A DNA stretch of 52,592 nucleotides. Origin: Candidatus Bathyarchaeota archaeon (GTDB taxonomy: Archaea > Thermoproteota > Bathyarchaeia > Bathyarchaeales > Bathycorpusculaceae). The first letter of the stretch is position 1. The number at the start of each line of letters is the position of its first letter. Positions 18,090 to 24,230 of the stretch are shown piece after piece. A program made the position numbers and the translations under genes. The notes under the pieces were generated by a model. It saw only the letters and a program-made list of their open reading frames with translations, had not been told where the DNA came from and did no database searches. The DNA lies in contig JAOZIE010000012.1 of NCBI GenBank assembly GCA_026014485.1, positions 163,594 through 216,185 of the forward strand, in the 5' to 3' direction.

Positions 18090-18758
18090 GTGAATCAGAG
18101 AAAACCAGTGCTAAGCGAGCATCTTGCTTTCCTTTCAGTAAGGTACGATGTTTACTTAGAAGAACTTTTTGAAGCCACCGTTTTGGCAAAGCAAAAAGGA
18201 GAAGCAACCTGCGCAAACCTGAAAATCGAGTACCGAGGCAATGTTGAAGGTGAAGCAGTCTTCCTCATTACAAAAGAAAACACGGTGATAATGCAGTTCC
18301 GAACATCAGAAGAGCTTCTGCTTAGAAAAAATATACCGTTTGAAAGCTGGCTGAATACAGACAAAATTCGTAAACAGATAGCTAGACAAAACAAATCTCC
18401 CGGCAAGTTTAGTCTAATTCAGGACCTGCGTCATGGAATGAAAAAAGTCAACTTAGAGGCTCAAGTTCTTGAAACCCCGAAAAACTCGCTTGTCCATACA
18501 CGTTACGGAAACAGTGCAACCGTAAGCAGCATCTGGATAGGGGACGAAACGGGAAAAGTTAAGCTTTGCCTGTGGAACGAACAGATAAGAGCGGTCTCGG
18601 TGGGCAACTTCATACAGATTAAGAATGCTTCGGTCTCCACCTATAAAAGTGAAAGGCAGTTGTTTATAGGAAAAACGGGAACAGTTACCGTATTGCCTAA
18701 CCTCACCTCAAAAACGGTGCATCGCGGGGATATAACAAAAAAGGTTATTTTCGCCTAA
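18090..18758 (+). CDS. OB-fold nucleic-acid-binding protein
   Basis: A 222-aa protein with a GTG start preceded by AAGGGGATAATCA. The C-terminal half (about 135-215) looks like an RPA/SOSS-B-type OB fold: KVNLEAQVLETP, ATVSSIWIGDETGKVKLCLWNEQ, VSVGNFIQIKNASVS and RQLFIGKTGTV are the usual strand phrases. The N-terminal half, with a KxE-rich helix and VIMQFRTSEELLLRKN, was not recognised. Likely role: single-stranded DNA or RNA binding in repair, replication or RNA metabolism. It appears to be monocistronic. Confidence 0.65.
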   Translation: MNQRKPVLSEHLAFLSVRYDVYLEELFEATVLAKQKGEATCANLKIEYRGNVEGEAVFLITKENTVIMQFRTSEELLLRKNIPFESWLNTDKIRKQIARQNKSPGKFSLIQDLRHGMKKVNLEAQVLETPKNSLVHTRYGNSATVSSIWIGDETGKVKLCLWNEQIRAVSVGNFIQIKNASVSTYKSERQLFIGKTGTVTVLPNLTSKTVHRGDITKKVIFA

Positions 18759-18795
18759 AACCCTAATTGAAAACTCGGGTTTTCGAGAGGCGAAA

Positions 18796-18921
18796 TCAAC
18801 GCTTGATTATGAGCATATGTCCTTTGTGTTTGACCATTCTGTGTTCGCGTAGCTCTTCAGGAGTGGAGAAATAGGCTGAGCATAACCTGCATTTAAAGGT
18901 ACATATTTTGGGGTTGAACAT
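18796..18921 (-). CDS. Tiny C2H2 zinc-finger protein (41 aa)
   Basis: ATG at 18921, TGA at 18796-18798, with a ribosome site GGTGG about 7 nt before the start. The protein is essentially one classical C2H2 finger: Cys11-X2-Cys14-X12-His27-X4-His32, with Phe18 and Leu24 as core hydrophobics. It lies 15 nt after the small Cys-rich gene at 18937-19083, so the two are probably one operon. Likely nucleic-acid binding; target unknown. Confidence 0.65.
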   Translation of the reverse strand: MFNPKICTFKCRLCSAYFSTPEELREHRMVKHKGHMLIIKR

Positions 18922-18936
18922 TTCAATTCCACCGTT

Positions 18937-19083
18937 TTAAACAGGATTCGCGATGCTTGCGCCTTTCTTCTTGGTAGCGGCGAAAGATTTCTTGCTTGTT
19001 TTCTTTTTTGCCGTGCAAGTTATTCGAATGGAAGATTTACATTTCCTGCAGTTTTTTACTAATCCCGCTCTTAACATACACAT
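18937..19083 (-). CDS. Tiny basic Cys-rich protein (48 aa)
   Basis: ATG at 19083 with GAGGT about 7 nt upstream; TAA at 18937-18939. The protein begins MCMLRAGLVKNCRKCKSS: CXXC at 12-15 and a further Cys at 23, then a Lys/Ser/Thr-rich tail (KKKTSKKS). It is followed at 15 nt by the C2H2 protein. The good ribosome site and the spacing are the main support; no family was recognised. A plus-strand frame over the same bases looks hydrophobic and has no signals. Confidence 0.5.
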   Translation of the reverse strand: MCMLRAGLVKNCRKCKSSIRITCTAKKKTSKKSFAATKKKGASIANPV

Positions 19084-19185
19084 TGATGTTTACCTCGTCA
19101 TGACATTTAGAAAAGAATCAGATACTTTGAACCCTAAGCCCAGAACGTAAGAGAAACTCTTCAACAGTACACATGTTTACCCCCG

Positions 19186-19193
19186 CTTATAAA
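19186..19193 (-). promoter_or_regulatory. TATA box of the small zinc-finger operon
   Basis: TTTATAAG on the minus strand about 100 nt before the first ATG at 19083. A short frame of 18 codons (19118-19174) with GGGGGT before its ATG lies between, possibly a leader. Confidence 0.4.
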
Positions 19194-19324
19194 CGCATTT
19201 GCCAAAAAAAGAATCCGGTAGAGTAAAAAATAATTCTAAAAAAGCGCGGTGTAGATTCATAAAAATAAACAGATATACAATTTTTTCGAACAGCATTCCA
19301 TTTGGCGATTTCTCGGCAGTACGC

Positions 19325-19332
19325 CTATATAT
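19325..19332 (+). promoter_or_regulatory. TATA box of the aIF1A gene
   Basis: CTATATAT about 140 nt before the aIF1A ATG, implying an unusually long leader of about 115 nt. Confidence 0.45.
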
Positions 19333-19436
19333 CCCCGTATACAATGCTATCAGGGTTAGAATTCTTTAGAGGAAGAGGACATCAACCAAGCACATGCGTG
19401 CGTCACTTTTTCTCAAACTATTCTGATTACAAAAAA

Positions 19437-19460
19437 CTGGCTGCTCAAAAAAGCAGCTGG
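19437..19460 (+). promoter_or_regulatory. Hairpin next to the aIF1A ribosome site
   Basis: CTGGCTGCT pairs with AGCAGCTGG (central 6 bp perfect, outer pairs wobble or G-C) around a CAAAAA loop. The 3' arm overlaps the GGGGTG ribosome site at about 19459-19464, so folding could limit translation. Confidence 0.35.
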
Positions 19461-19472
19461 GGTGTTGAAAAA

Positions 19473-19778
19473 ATGGGTAAACGCAAAATAACCAACGAAG
19501 GAAGACTAGACCAGATGGTGCTACCCTCACAAAACGACGTGTTCGGCGTGGCCGTCAAGATGCTTGGAGCAGACAGAATAATGGTTAAGTGCCAAGATGG
19601 CAAAGAACGATTATGCAGAATTCGAGGAAAACTAAAACGCCGAGTGTGGATTAGGGACGGAGACATCGTTTTGGTTTCGCCGTGGGAATTCCAGTCGGAC
19701 ACCCGCGGAGACATCTTCTGGAGATACAGACAAAACCAAGTTAACTGGCTGCGAGAACGCAACTACCTCAAATTGTAA
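19473..19778 (+). CDS. eif1A: Translation initiation factor 1A (aIF1A)
   Basis: A 101-aa protein starting MGKRKITNEG. The frame is open 57 codons further upstream, but the family start, the GGGGTG ribosome site and a TATA box inside the upstream part support the ATG at 19473. The S1/OB-fold core is clear: QNDVFGVAVKMLGADRIMV, GKERLCRIRGKLKRRVWIRDGD and DIVLVSPWEFQ, ending in the usual WRYRQNQVNWLRERNYL. aIF1A binds the A site of the small ribosomal subunit and helps start-codon selection. A zinc-ribbon frame follows within 40 nt. Confidence 0.95.
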   Translation: MGKRKITNEGRLDQMVLPSQNDVFGVAVKMLGADRIMVKCQDGKERLCRIRGKLKRRVWIRDGDIVLVSPWEFQSDTRGDIFWRYRQNQVNWLRERNYLKL

Positions 19779-19813
19779 GAGGCGAAAAAACGGCAAATCT
19801 AATAGTTAAATGC

Positions 19814-19969
19814 ATGGAATGCGGAAACACATTCAAAATTGCAGACCACCCAGACGATGAGTTGGCGACCTGCCCTGTTTGCGAGGCAACCTACAAAGTA
19901 CGGGTGGAAAACGGGAAAGCAAAATTAGAGGAATTCATCTACGAGGATTCAGATGAACGTCTAGAGTAG
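19814..19969 (+). CDS. Small zinc-ribbon protein, LysW-like size (start uncertain)
   Basis: The only ATG start (19814) gives 51 aa, beginning MECGNTFKIADHP, with TCPVCEATYKVRVENGK and an acidic tail (EEFIYEDSDERLE). The codons just before that ATG read ...VKC, which would complete a CMEC knuckle to pair with CPVC in a two-knuckle zinc ribbon. No ATG, GTG or TTG lies upstream in frame before the stop at 19742; only ATA (19802), ATT (19772) or CTG (19745) would include the first Cys. GAGG at 19779-19782 is the nearest ribosome-like site. It resembles LysW-type carriers in size and acidic end but lacks a visible EDW-type terminus. Coupled to aIF1A. Confidence 0.55.
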   Translation: MECGNTFKIADHPDDELATCPVCEATYKVRVENGKAKLEEFIYEDSDERLE

Positions 19970-20126
19970 CAGCAATCAAATTAGCAATCATCCTTAGATA
20001 TAACCAGCAAACGGTAATTCAAGTTTTCTAAAGCAGCTTACACTGAGACAAAACCCCGCAGATTTAATTATTCAAAAAAAGGGAAGCGGCGAAGCACCCG
20101 CTAAAACTTGGATGTTGCCAGCGCAG

Positions 20127-20639
20127 TTAGGGTGTCTGGTTGCCGCCTTGCCGTTTTTGGTTCTGGTAGCTGTAGGCATAGCAGTAACAGTTCTGCTCCG
20201 CGTCGGCGTCGCCGCTGACGGTTGTTTGGTTACCTGCACCTTGTTGCAGGCGCGTCTGGGTTTGCTGCTGGGTTTGGTTGCAGTCGCCGTCACAGGTGCC
20301 TGTGGAGTTGCAGTCGCGGGTTTGTAGTTGTTGGCGTTCCTGAGTCTGGGTCTGGTTTTGGTCTTGGGTCTGCTGTGGCTCTTCTGTCTGCTCGGCTAGG
20401 GGGGCTACGGTGCTTGCGTATTGCTGTGTTTGCATTTGCTGCTGACTGGGGGTTTGCTGGGCGCCCCCTTGCGCTGCGGTTCCTGTGCAGTCTTTTGTCT
20501 GCAGCTGAGTCGGGTCTTGTAGTTGATCCTGAGTTTGCAAAGTTTCCCCGTTCTGAGCCATCATGGGGGCAGCCGCAACCAGCGGCGCAACAATAAGTCC
20601 CAACGCGAGGGTAGCTAACAGGATTGCTTTCACATTCAT
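20127..20639 (-). CDS. Secreted Gln/Thr-rich low-complexity protein
   Basis: A 170-aa protein. ATG at 20639 with GGAGGTGA 7 nt upstream. A signal peptide (MNVKAILLATLALGLIVAPLVAAA) is followed by a mature part dominated by Gln, Thr and Asp in phrases such as LQTQDQLQDPTQLQT and QTQDQNQTQTQERQQLQT, with a few spaced Cys (DCTG, DCNSTGTCDGDC, NCYCYAY). No family was recognised. It is transcribed divergently from a membrane winged-helix regulator, with paired GTTTCAG boxes in between. Surface adhesion or matrix roles are guesses. Confidence 0.75.
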   Translation of the reverse strand: MNVKAILLATLALGLIVAPLVAAAPMMAQNGETLQTQDQLQDPTQLQTKDCTGTAAQGGAQQTPSQQQMQTQQYASTVAPLAEQTEEPQQTQDQNQTQTQERQQLQTRDCNSTGTCDGDCNQTQQQTQTRLQQGAGNQTTVSGDADAEQNCYCYAYSYQNQKRQGGNQTP

Positions 20640-20711
20640 TCATTGTTCACCTCCATTTCTCTCAAGCACCAATTGGGTGAAACGGAGGTTTAGTTGTTGG
20701 CTGTAACATGC

Positions 20712-20761
20712 GTTTCAGAAACTGAAACACCTTATAAGCCCAACGTAACATACTGTTTCAG
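20712..20761. promoter_or_regulatory. GTTTCAG operator and TATA box between divergent genes
   Basis: GTTTCAG-AAA-CTGAAAC (20712-20728) is a perfect 7-bp inverted repeat. It abuts CTTATAAG (20731-20738), the likely TATA box of the winged-helix gene. A third GTTTCAG lies at 20755-20761, near the expected transcription start. This is the layout of a repressor operator, most simply autoregulation by the neighbouring winged-helix protein. Confidence 0.65.
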
Positions 20762-20772
20762 GCGACCTCAGC

Positions 20773-21312
20773 ATGCAGAAAACCCTCCTTGCAGTAATTG
20801 CAGTGCTTATACTGGTGAGTTTAGCGGGGCTGGTTCTGTTCTACTCGGCGGAAGACGTCAACGGCGGCAGAGGATACGGCGCCCAGAACGCGCAAAGTCA
20901 GCGTTCCAGTTGGCTTCTGGTTTTTGCAGTTCCCTTGGCTGCCGCGTTAGTAGTGGTTGTTTACTGGGTGCTGTTTCCTGAGATAAAAGTTGAAAAGCAA
21001 AAAACCGCGAGCGACGAGTCGCCGCCTGCTGCCCCCGTTCCAGCCGAAAGGAACATGACGCTTGATGCTGTTCTGCGTGTGCTGAACAATGACGAGCGAA
21101 AGGTGGTTGAGGCACTGGCTGCCTCTGGGGAAGGGTGGCTACTGCAGAAGGATATCCGCTGGAAAACGGGGCTGTCCAGAGTGAAGACTCATCGGGTGCT
21201 GGCGAGGCTGGCGGCTAGAGACATCGTTAAGGTGGAGAAATACTACAACACCAACAAAGTAGCTTTAGCAGGCTGGGTAGGCGAAGACGCCAAAGCCCCT
21301 GACGCAAACTAA
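20773..21312 (+). CDS. Membrane-anchored winged-helix transcription regulator
   Basis: A 179-aa protein. Helix one at about 4-24, a short Gly/Gln/Ser loop, a second membrane helix at about 47-68, a charged/Pro linker, then a winged-helix domain (about 95-165) with LNNDERKVVEALAASGEGWLLQKDIRWKTG and LSRVKTHRVLARLAARDIVKVEKY. Two N-terminal helices plus a cytoplasmic wHTH is a common archaeal membrane regulator layout. It probably senses something at the membrane and controls the adjacent Gln-rich secreted protein through the GTTTCAG boxes (20712-20761); this is inference from position. Confidence 0.75.
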   Translation: MQKTLLAVIAVLILVSLAGLVLFYSAEDVNGGRGYGAQNAQSQRSSWLLVFAVPLAAALVVVVYWVLFPEIKVEKQKTASDESPPAAPVPAERNMTLDAVLRVLNNDERKVVEALAASGEGWLLQKDIRWKTGLSRVKTHRVLARLAARDIVKVEKYYNTNKVALAGWVGEDAKAPDAN

Positions 21313-21435
21313 TCCACCACGCATAAGCCGTTTGGCTACGCTACTTTTAAGCTCCTGAGGGTTCAGGCGAATGTGTCCATTGATGAAAAATGTTTGCGGC
21401 AGCGGGGTGTAGCTGTCGAAGTGAACCAACAAACG

Positions 21436-21443
21436 GATATATC
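21436..21443 (+). promoter_or_regulatory. TATA box of the 21489 gene
   Basis: GATATATC about 46-53 nt before the TTG start at 21489. Confidence 0.4.
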
Positions 21444-21488
21444 CCGTCGGCAGCCTGTCTAAGGCTCAGATAGCAGGTGTGATTAAAA

Positions 21489-21827
21489 TTGAGTCAGGTT
21501 TTCAAGAAACAAGATGTCTCAAGAATCCTGTCCGCTGTGCCCCCCGAAAAAGTTTTTCGATTCTGCACCGCAAGCGGCGTGTACACAAACGTGACCGCCA
21601 ACAGCCTCGAAGACTTCACCAACAAACTAGAAAGCGTAGATGCCTCAGCCATCCTGTTTCATTACCCAAGGGGCGACTTCCAAGCTTGGATAAACAATGT
21701 GGTCGGCGACAACGTGTTAGCTGACCGAATGTGCTTCATTCAAAGAAACATCCCAGGAGAACGCCTCAGACAGGACCTGCAGAAAATTCTCAACAGAAGA
21801 ATCACAGAACTCAAGACACAAAGCTAA
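21489..21827 (+). CDS. DUF5752-like conserved archaeal protein
   Basis: A 112-aa protein with a TTG start (GGTGTGATTAAAA upstream). The text FRFCTASGVYTNVTANSLEDF, ILFHYPRGDFQAWINNVVGDN and LADRMCFIQRNIPGERLRQDL matches my recollection of the small archaeal DUF5752 family, in which a conserved FHYxRGDFxxWI segment and a GD motif recur. Function unknown. It is alone, convergent with the cobalamin operon. Confidence 0.55.
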   Translation: MSQVFKKQDVSRILSAVPPEKVFRFCTASGVYTNVTANSLEDFTNKLESVDASAILFHYPRGDFQAWINNVVGDNVLADRMCFIQRNIPGERLRQDLQKILNRRITELKTQS

Positions 21828-21969
21828 ACACCCCACACCCCTCCCCCCATTTTCCACCAAGCCCAACTAATCCAGTCTGTTCACAAGTGTATGCTTCAGG
21901 ACAAAAGTTTCCCACATCAAAAGACAAGCCGTTTGGCAGCCGCAAAACTCACAATACAACCATTTCAAA

Positions 21970-22052
21970 CCATTCTAAACCAAAATCTGCCTTTTTCACC
22001 CTTTTCTAGACGCAACATAAACCCAAAACAGGTTCTGAAACAAAAAAGCAAC
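21970..22052 (-). repeat. 83-bp dispersed intergenic element, copy A
   Basis: Read on the minus strand from 22052 to 21970 it aligns without gaps to the plus strand at 38894-38976, differing at about 8 of 83 positions by eye. The first ~58 bp (GTTGCTTTTTTGTTTCAGAA... to ...TCTAGAAAAGGGT) differ at only two positions. It lies just downstream of cobY. Partial extra copy: ACCCAAAACAG is repeated at 22021 and 22051 (plus strand). Confidence 0.75.
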
Positions 22053-22119
22053 CCAAAACAGACGCTGACAAAAAGCGGGGGAGGTACAAACCGCACACAA
22101 GCATCTGACAAACGCTGCA

Positions 22120-22743
22120 TCAGGGTTTTTGTGTAGAAAACTTGGGGAACTGTTCTTTTGCAATGCGCAGTTCGTCTACTGTGTTTATGTTCACGGCGAC
22201 TTCTGCTTTGTCTAAAACGTAGATTTCCTGTTCCAGTTCTGCATCGTCAATTCGGCTTCCGTCGTTAACGTTTATTCCAGCGTAGACTACGCGTTTTCCT
22301 TGGTGCTCAAAAGTGTAGCCGCCGATAAAACCGAGTTTTTCGCGTGTTTCTTGGGGAACCGTAACTGCCAAAGCGGCTTTCCCGCAGAGTTGGTAGCGCT
22401 CCAAAATGTCGTCGACAACTGCGCCGGTTAAAAGCGGTAAGTCAGCGGCCACAGCCAAAACCGTTTCTAGTCCAAGCGTCTTAACTGCGTAACCCATGTC
22501 GGAAACGTACTCTTTTCCAGGGGTCATAAGCACCTTCACAGGTAAAGCCGCTAAATGCTGTGCAGTTTTAGGAGTATTACGGCTGACCGCGACCACCACG
22601 GAATCTACGCGTTTCGCATCATGTAAAGCGGATAGCACCAGGTCAACGAGGGATTTGCCGCCGACGCGTAGAAGCGGTTTCTCCTCTGTCAAAGCCAAAC
22701 GCGTGCCTTTCCCGCCAGCCATCACAAGCGCAGTTGTGGTCAT
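22120..22743 (-). CDS. cobY: Adenosylcobinamide-phosphate guanylyltransferase (CobY)
   Basis: A 207-aa protein starting MTTTALVMAGGKGTRL at 22743. The longer open frame to 23031 overlaps cobS in another frame and is not real. The nucleotidyltransferase motif GGKGTRL (10-16) with EKPLLRVGGKSLVDLVL, AADLPLL (the metal-binding Asp) and the ...NVNDGSRIDD segment match the archaeal CobY family, which adds GMP to adenosylcobinamide phosphate before nucleotide-loop attachment. Its ATG overlaps the TAA of cobS, so the two are translationally coupled. Known archaeal counterpart of bacterial CobU. Confidence 0.88.
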   Translation of the reverse strand: MTTTALVMAGGKGTRLALTEEKPLLRVGGKSLVDLVLSALHDAKRVDSVVVAVSRNTPKTAQHLAALPVKVLMTPGKEYVSDMGYAVKTLGLETVLAVAADLPLLTGAVVDDILERYQLCGKAALAVTVPQETREKLGFIGGYTFEHQGKRVVYAGINVNDGSRIDDAELEQEIYVLDKAEVAVNINTVDELRIAKEQFPKFSTQKP

Positions 22744-23522
22744 TACAGCACCGCCAACAAAACCACAATGCAAACTGCCCTGACCAGCTCGTTGGTTGCG
22801 CCTAAAACGTCTCCGGTTACGCCGCCAAAGTGCCGATGTGCAATCACAACCATGAAAAGCCCAGCTAAAGCTGCTGCAAACACTGCTGCAAAACCAGCTA
22901 AACCCAACAGCGGCACTGCAACCGCAAACGACAACGCCAAAGCAGTTGCCAAACGTAAGCCGCCATTTTTCCCGTGCATTACATCCATAAACGGCGAGTT
23001 CATGCCTTTGTGCACGGCTTTTCCCGCCCAAGTTGCTACAACCATCGACAACTTGGCTGCGAGTTCAACCACAATTATGCCTGAAATGATTACGGGGACA
23101 CCAAGGTAACCTGCACTGAAGGTATTGCCATAGCTTGCAAGGGAAACAAATGCAAACGCGGTCGTCAAATAGGTCATGACGCCCAGTCCGATGGCACCTG
23201 CGCCTGTTAACTGGTCATGCATAACCTCGATTTTGCGTTCCGCTGAACCGTGACACATGATGGCGTCACCTAAATCCAAAAGCCCATCTGTGTGGTGCAG
23301 ACCGGTCAGAAACAGCAAGGCAGCCAACGAAAGGGCACCGACAACTAGGGGGGGAAGAACAAAATTTGTTGCCCAGCCGAAAACGCCGGCTAGTAAACCC
23401 AGAAATGCGCCGACAAGCGGAAAAAACCACATGAGCTTTGCGGAATCGGTTAAGCAGTCCATGTCCATGCTGAACGGCAGTACAGACAGAAAAGCAAAAA
23501 GATTCCGTATTTTCTTCCACAT
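22743..23522 (-). CDS. cobS: Adenosylcobinamide-GDP ribazoletransferase (CobS)
   Basis: A 259-aa membrane protein. The acidic motif HTDGLLDLGDA gives Asp79, Asp83 and Asp86, followed by ERKIEVMHDQLTGAGAIG; the C-terminal GDVLGATNELVRA is also typical. CobS joins adenosylcobinamide-GDP to alpha-ribazole (phosphate) at the membrane. About six to seven hydrophobic helices. It overlaps cobY by three bases and follows the Dph6-like gene by 6 nt. A second, altered CobS-like protein is encoded at 37980-38816. Confidence 0.9.
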   Translation of the reverse strand: MWKKIRNLFAFLSVLPFSMDMDCLTDSAKLMWFFPLVGAFLGLLAGVFGWATNFVLPPLVVGALSLAALLFLTGLHHTDGLLDLGDAIMCHGSAERKIEVMHDQLTGAGAIGLGVMTYLTTAFAFVSLASYGNTFSAGYLGVPVIISGIIVVELAAKLSMVVATWAGKAVHKGMNSPFMDVMHGKNGGLRLATALALSFAVAVPLLGLAGFAAVFAAALAGLFMVVIAHRHFGGVTGDVLGATNELVRAVCIVVLLAVL

Positions 23523-23528
23523 GGCGAC

Positions 23529-24209
23529 TTAGGCATCCTGTTTTTTCGGCTCTACCTCAAACCGCAAAATCTCTAAGCGTCCAAACCCGTTCCGCGAAGA
23601 CTTTTGGGTTTCGACAAGTTTTATGGCGCTGCTGAAAGCTGGTCCATCAGTTACTACTGTGTGGTATTCGCCGCCTTCTCCGCAGGGGTCAACGTTTCCC
23701 AGTGCAAGAACATCTGCCAAGAACTTTTGGTCTAGTTCGCGACCCAGCCACTCTTCGCCTAGCATAGACATGTTAGTGCGGACAACTGTAGCCTTGAATC
23801 CTTCCGTCGTGAACTCCTGGAAAATCCGTTTTGTGTCACCCATCCATAGCGGTCGAACAGGCTCTAAACCTACCTCGCCGCAGACACGTTCAAGCCAGCC
23901 TTCCTCGTGACCCGCCACCTCATAAATGTCGCCTGTAACCAAACCCACTGCCCCCTTCGCTTTACACTCTTTTAGGGCATCCTTGAACTGCTGCTCGTAG
24001 GTTCCAGGATTAGTGACGTTTTTTGTGATAGGCAAACCGAGGGCTTTTGCTTGGGCGTCCAGAAGGTCAGAGCGTATGGCATGGAAATTGGATGCTTTTT
24101 CGTTCTGCATAAAAGTAATCAAGCCCACAACTTCGAAACCCTGCTTTACCGCTTTGTGGTATGCAAGGCAGCTGTCTTTTCCGCCGCTCCACGCGGCAAC
24201 AACCTTCAA
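23529..24209 (-). CDS. Dph6-like ATP-pyrophosphatase amide ligase
   Basis: About 226 aa. I start at the TTG at 24209 because AAGGAGG (24218-24224 on this strand) lies 8 nt before it and the protein then begins MKVVAAWSGGKDSC, as the family does. The PP-loop SGGKDS (8-13) activates substrates by adenylation. NEKASNFHAIR, GLVTGDIYEVAGHEEGWLERVC, EWLGRELD and CGEGGEYHTVV match diphthine-ammonia ligase (MJ0570-type). In diphthamide synthesis it amidates diphthine on EF2. Here it lies inside a corrinoid transport and assembly operon (24 nt after the btuD stop, 6 nt before cobS), so a role in corrinoid amidation is an alternative. Confidence 0.82.
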   Translation of the reverse strand: MKVVAAWSGGKDSCLAYHKAVKQGFEVVGLITFMQNEKASNFHAIRSDLLDAQAKALGLPITKNVTNPGTYEQQFKDALKECKAKGAVGLVTGDIYEVAGHEEGWLERVCGEVGLEPVRPLWMGDTKRIFQEFTTEGFKATVVRTNMSMLGEEWLGRELDQKFLADVLALGNVDPCGEGGEYHTVVTDGPAFSSAIKLVETQKSSRNGFGRLEILRFEVEPKKQDA

Positions 24210-24217
24210 TGTTGCAT

Positions 24218-24224
24218 CCTCCTT
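24218..24224 (-). promoter_or_regulatory. Strong ribosome binding site deciding the Dph6-like start
   Basis: AAGGAGG on the minus strand, 8 nt before the TTG at 24209. An upstream TTG (24230) lies before this site and is unlikely to be used. Confidence 0.6.
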
Positions 24225-24230
24225 ATTCAA

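Noticed and set aside
18953-19150. 65-aa hydrophobic plus-strand frame
   Set aside because: Antisense to the better supported small Cys-rich gene; no ribosome site.
19302-19472. 57-codon N-terminal extension of aIF1A
   Set aside because: Family length and ribosome site favour 19473; the TATA box lies inside the extension.
22744-23031. 96-codon N-terminal extension of cobY
   Set aside because: It overlaps cobS in another frame, reads as Cys/Trp/Arg-rich noise, and the family starts at MTTTALVMAGGKG.
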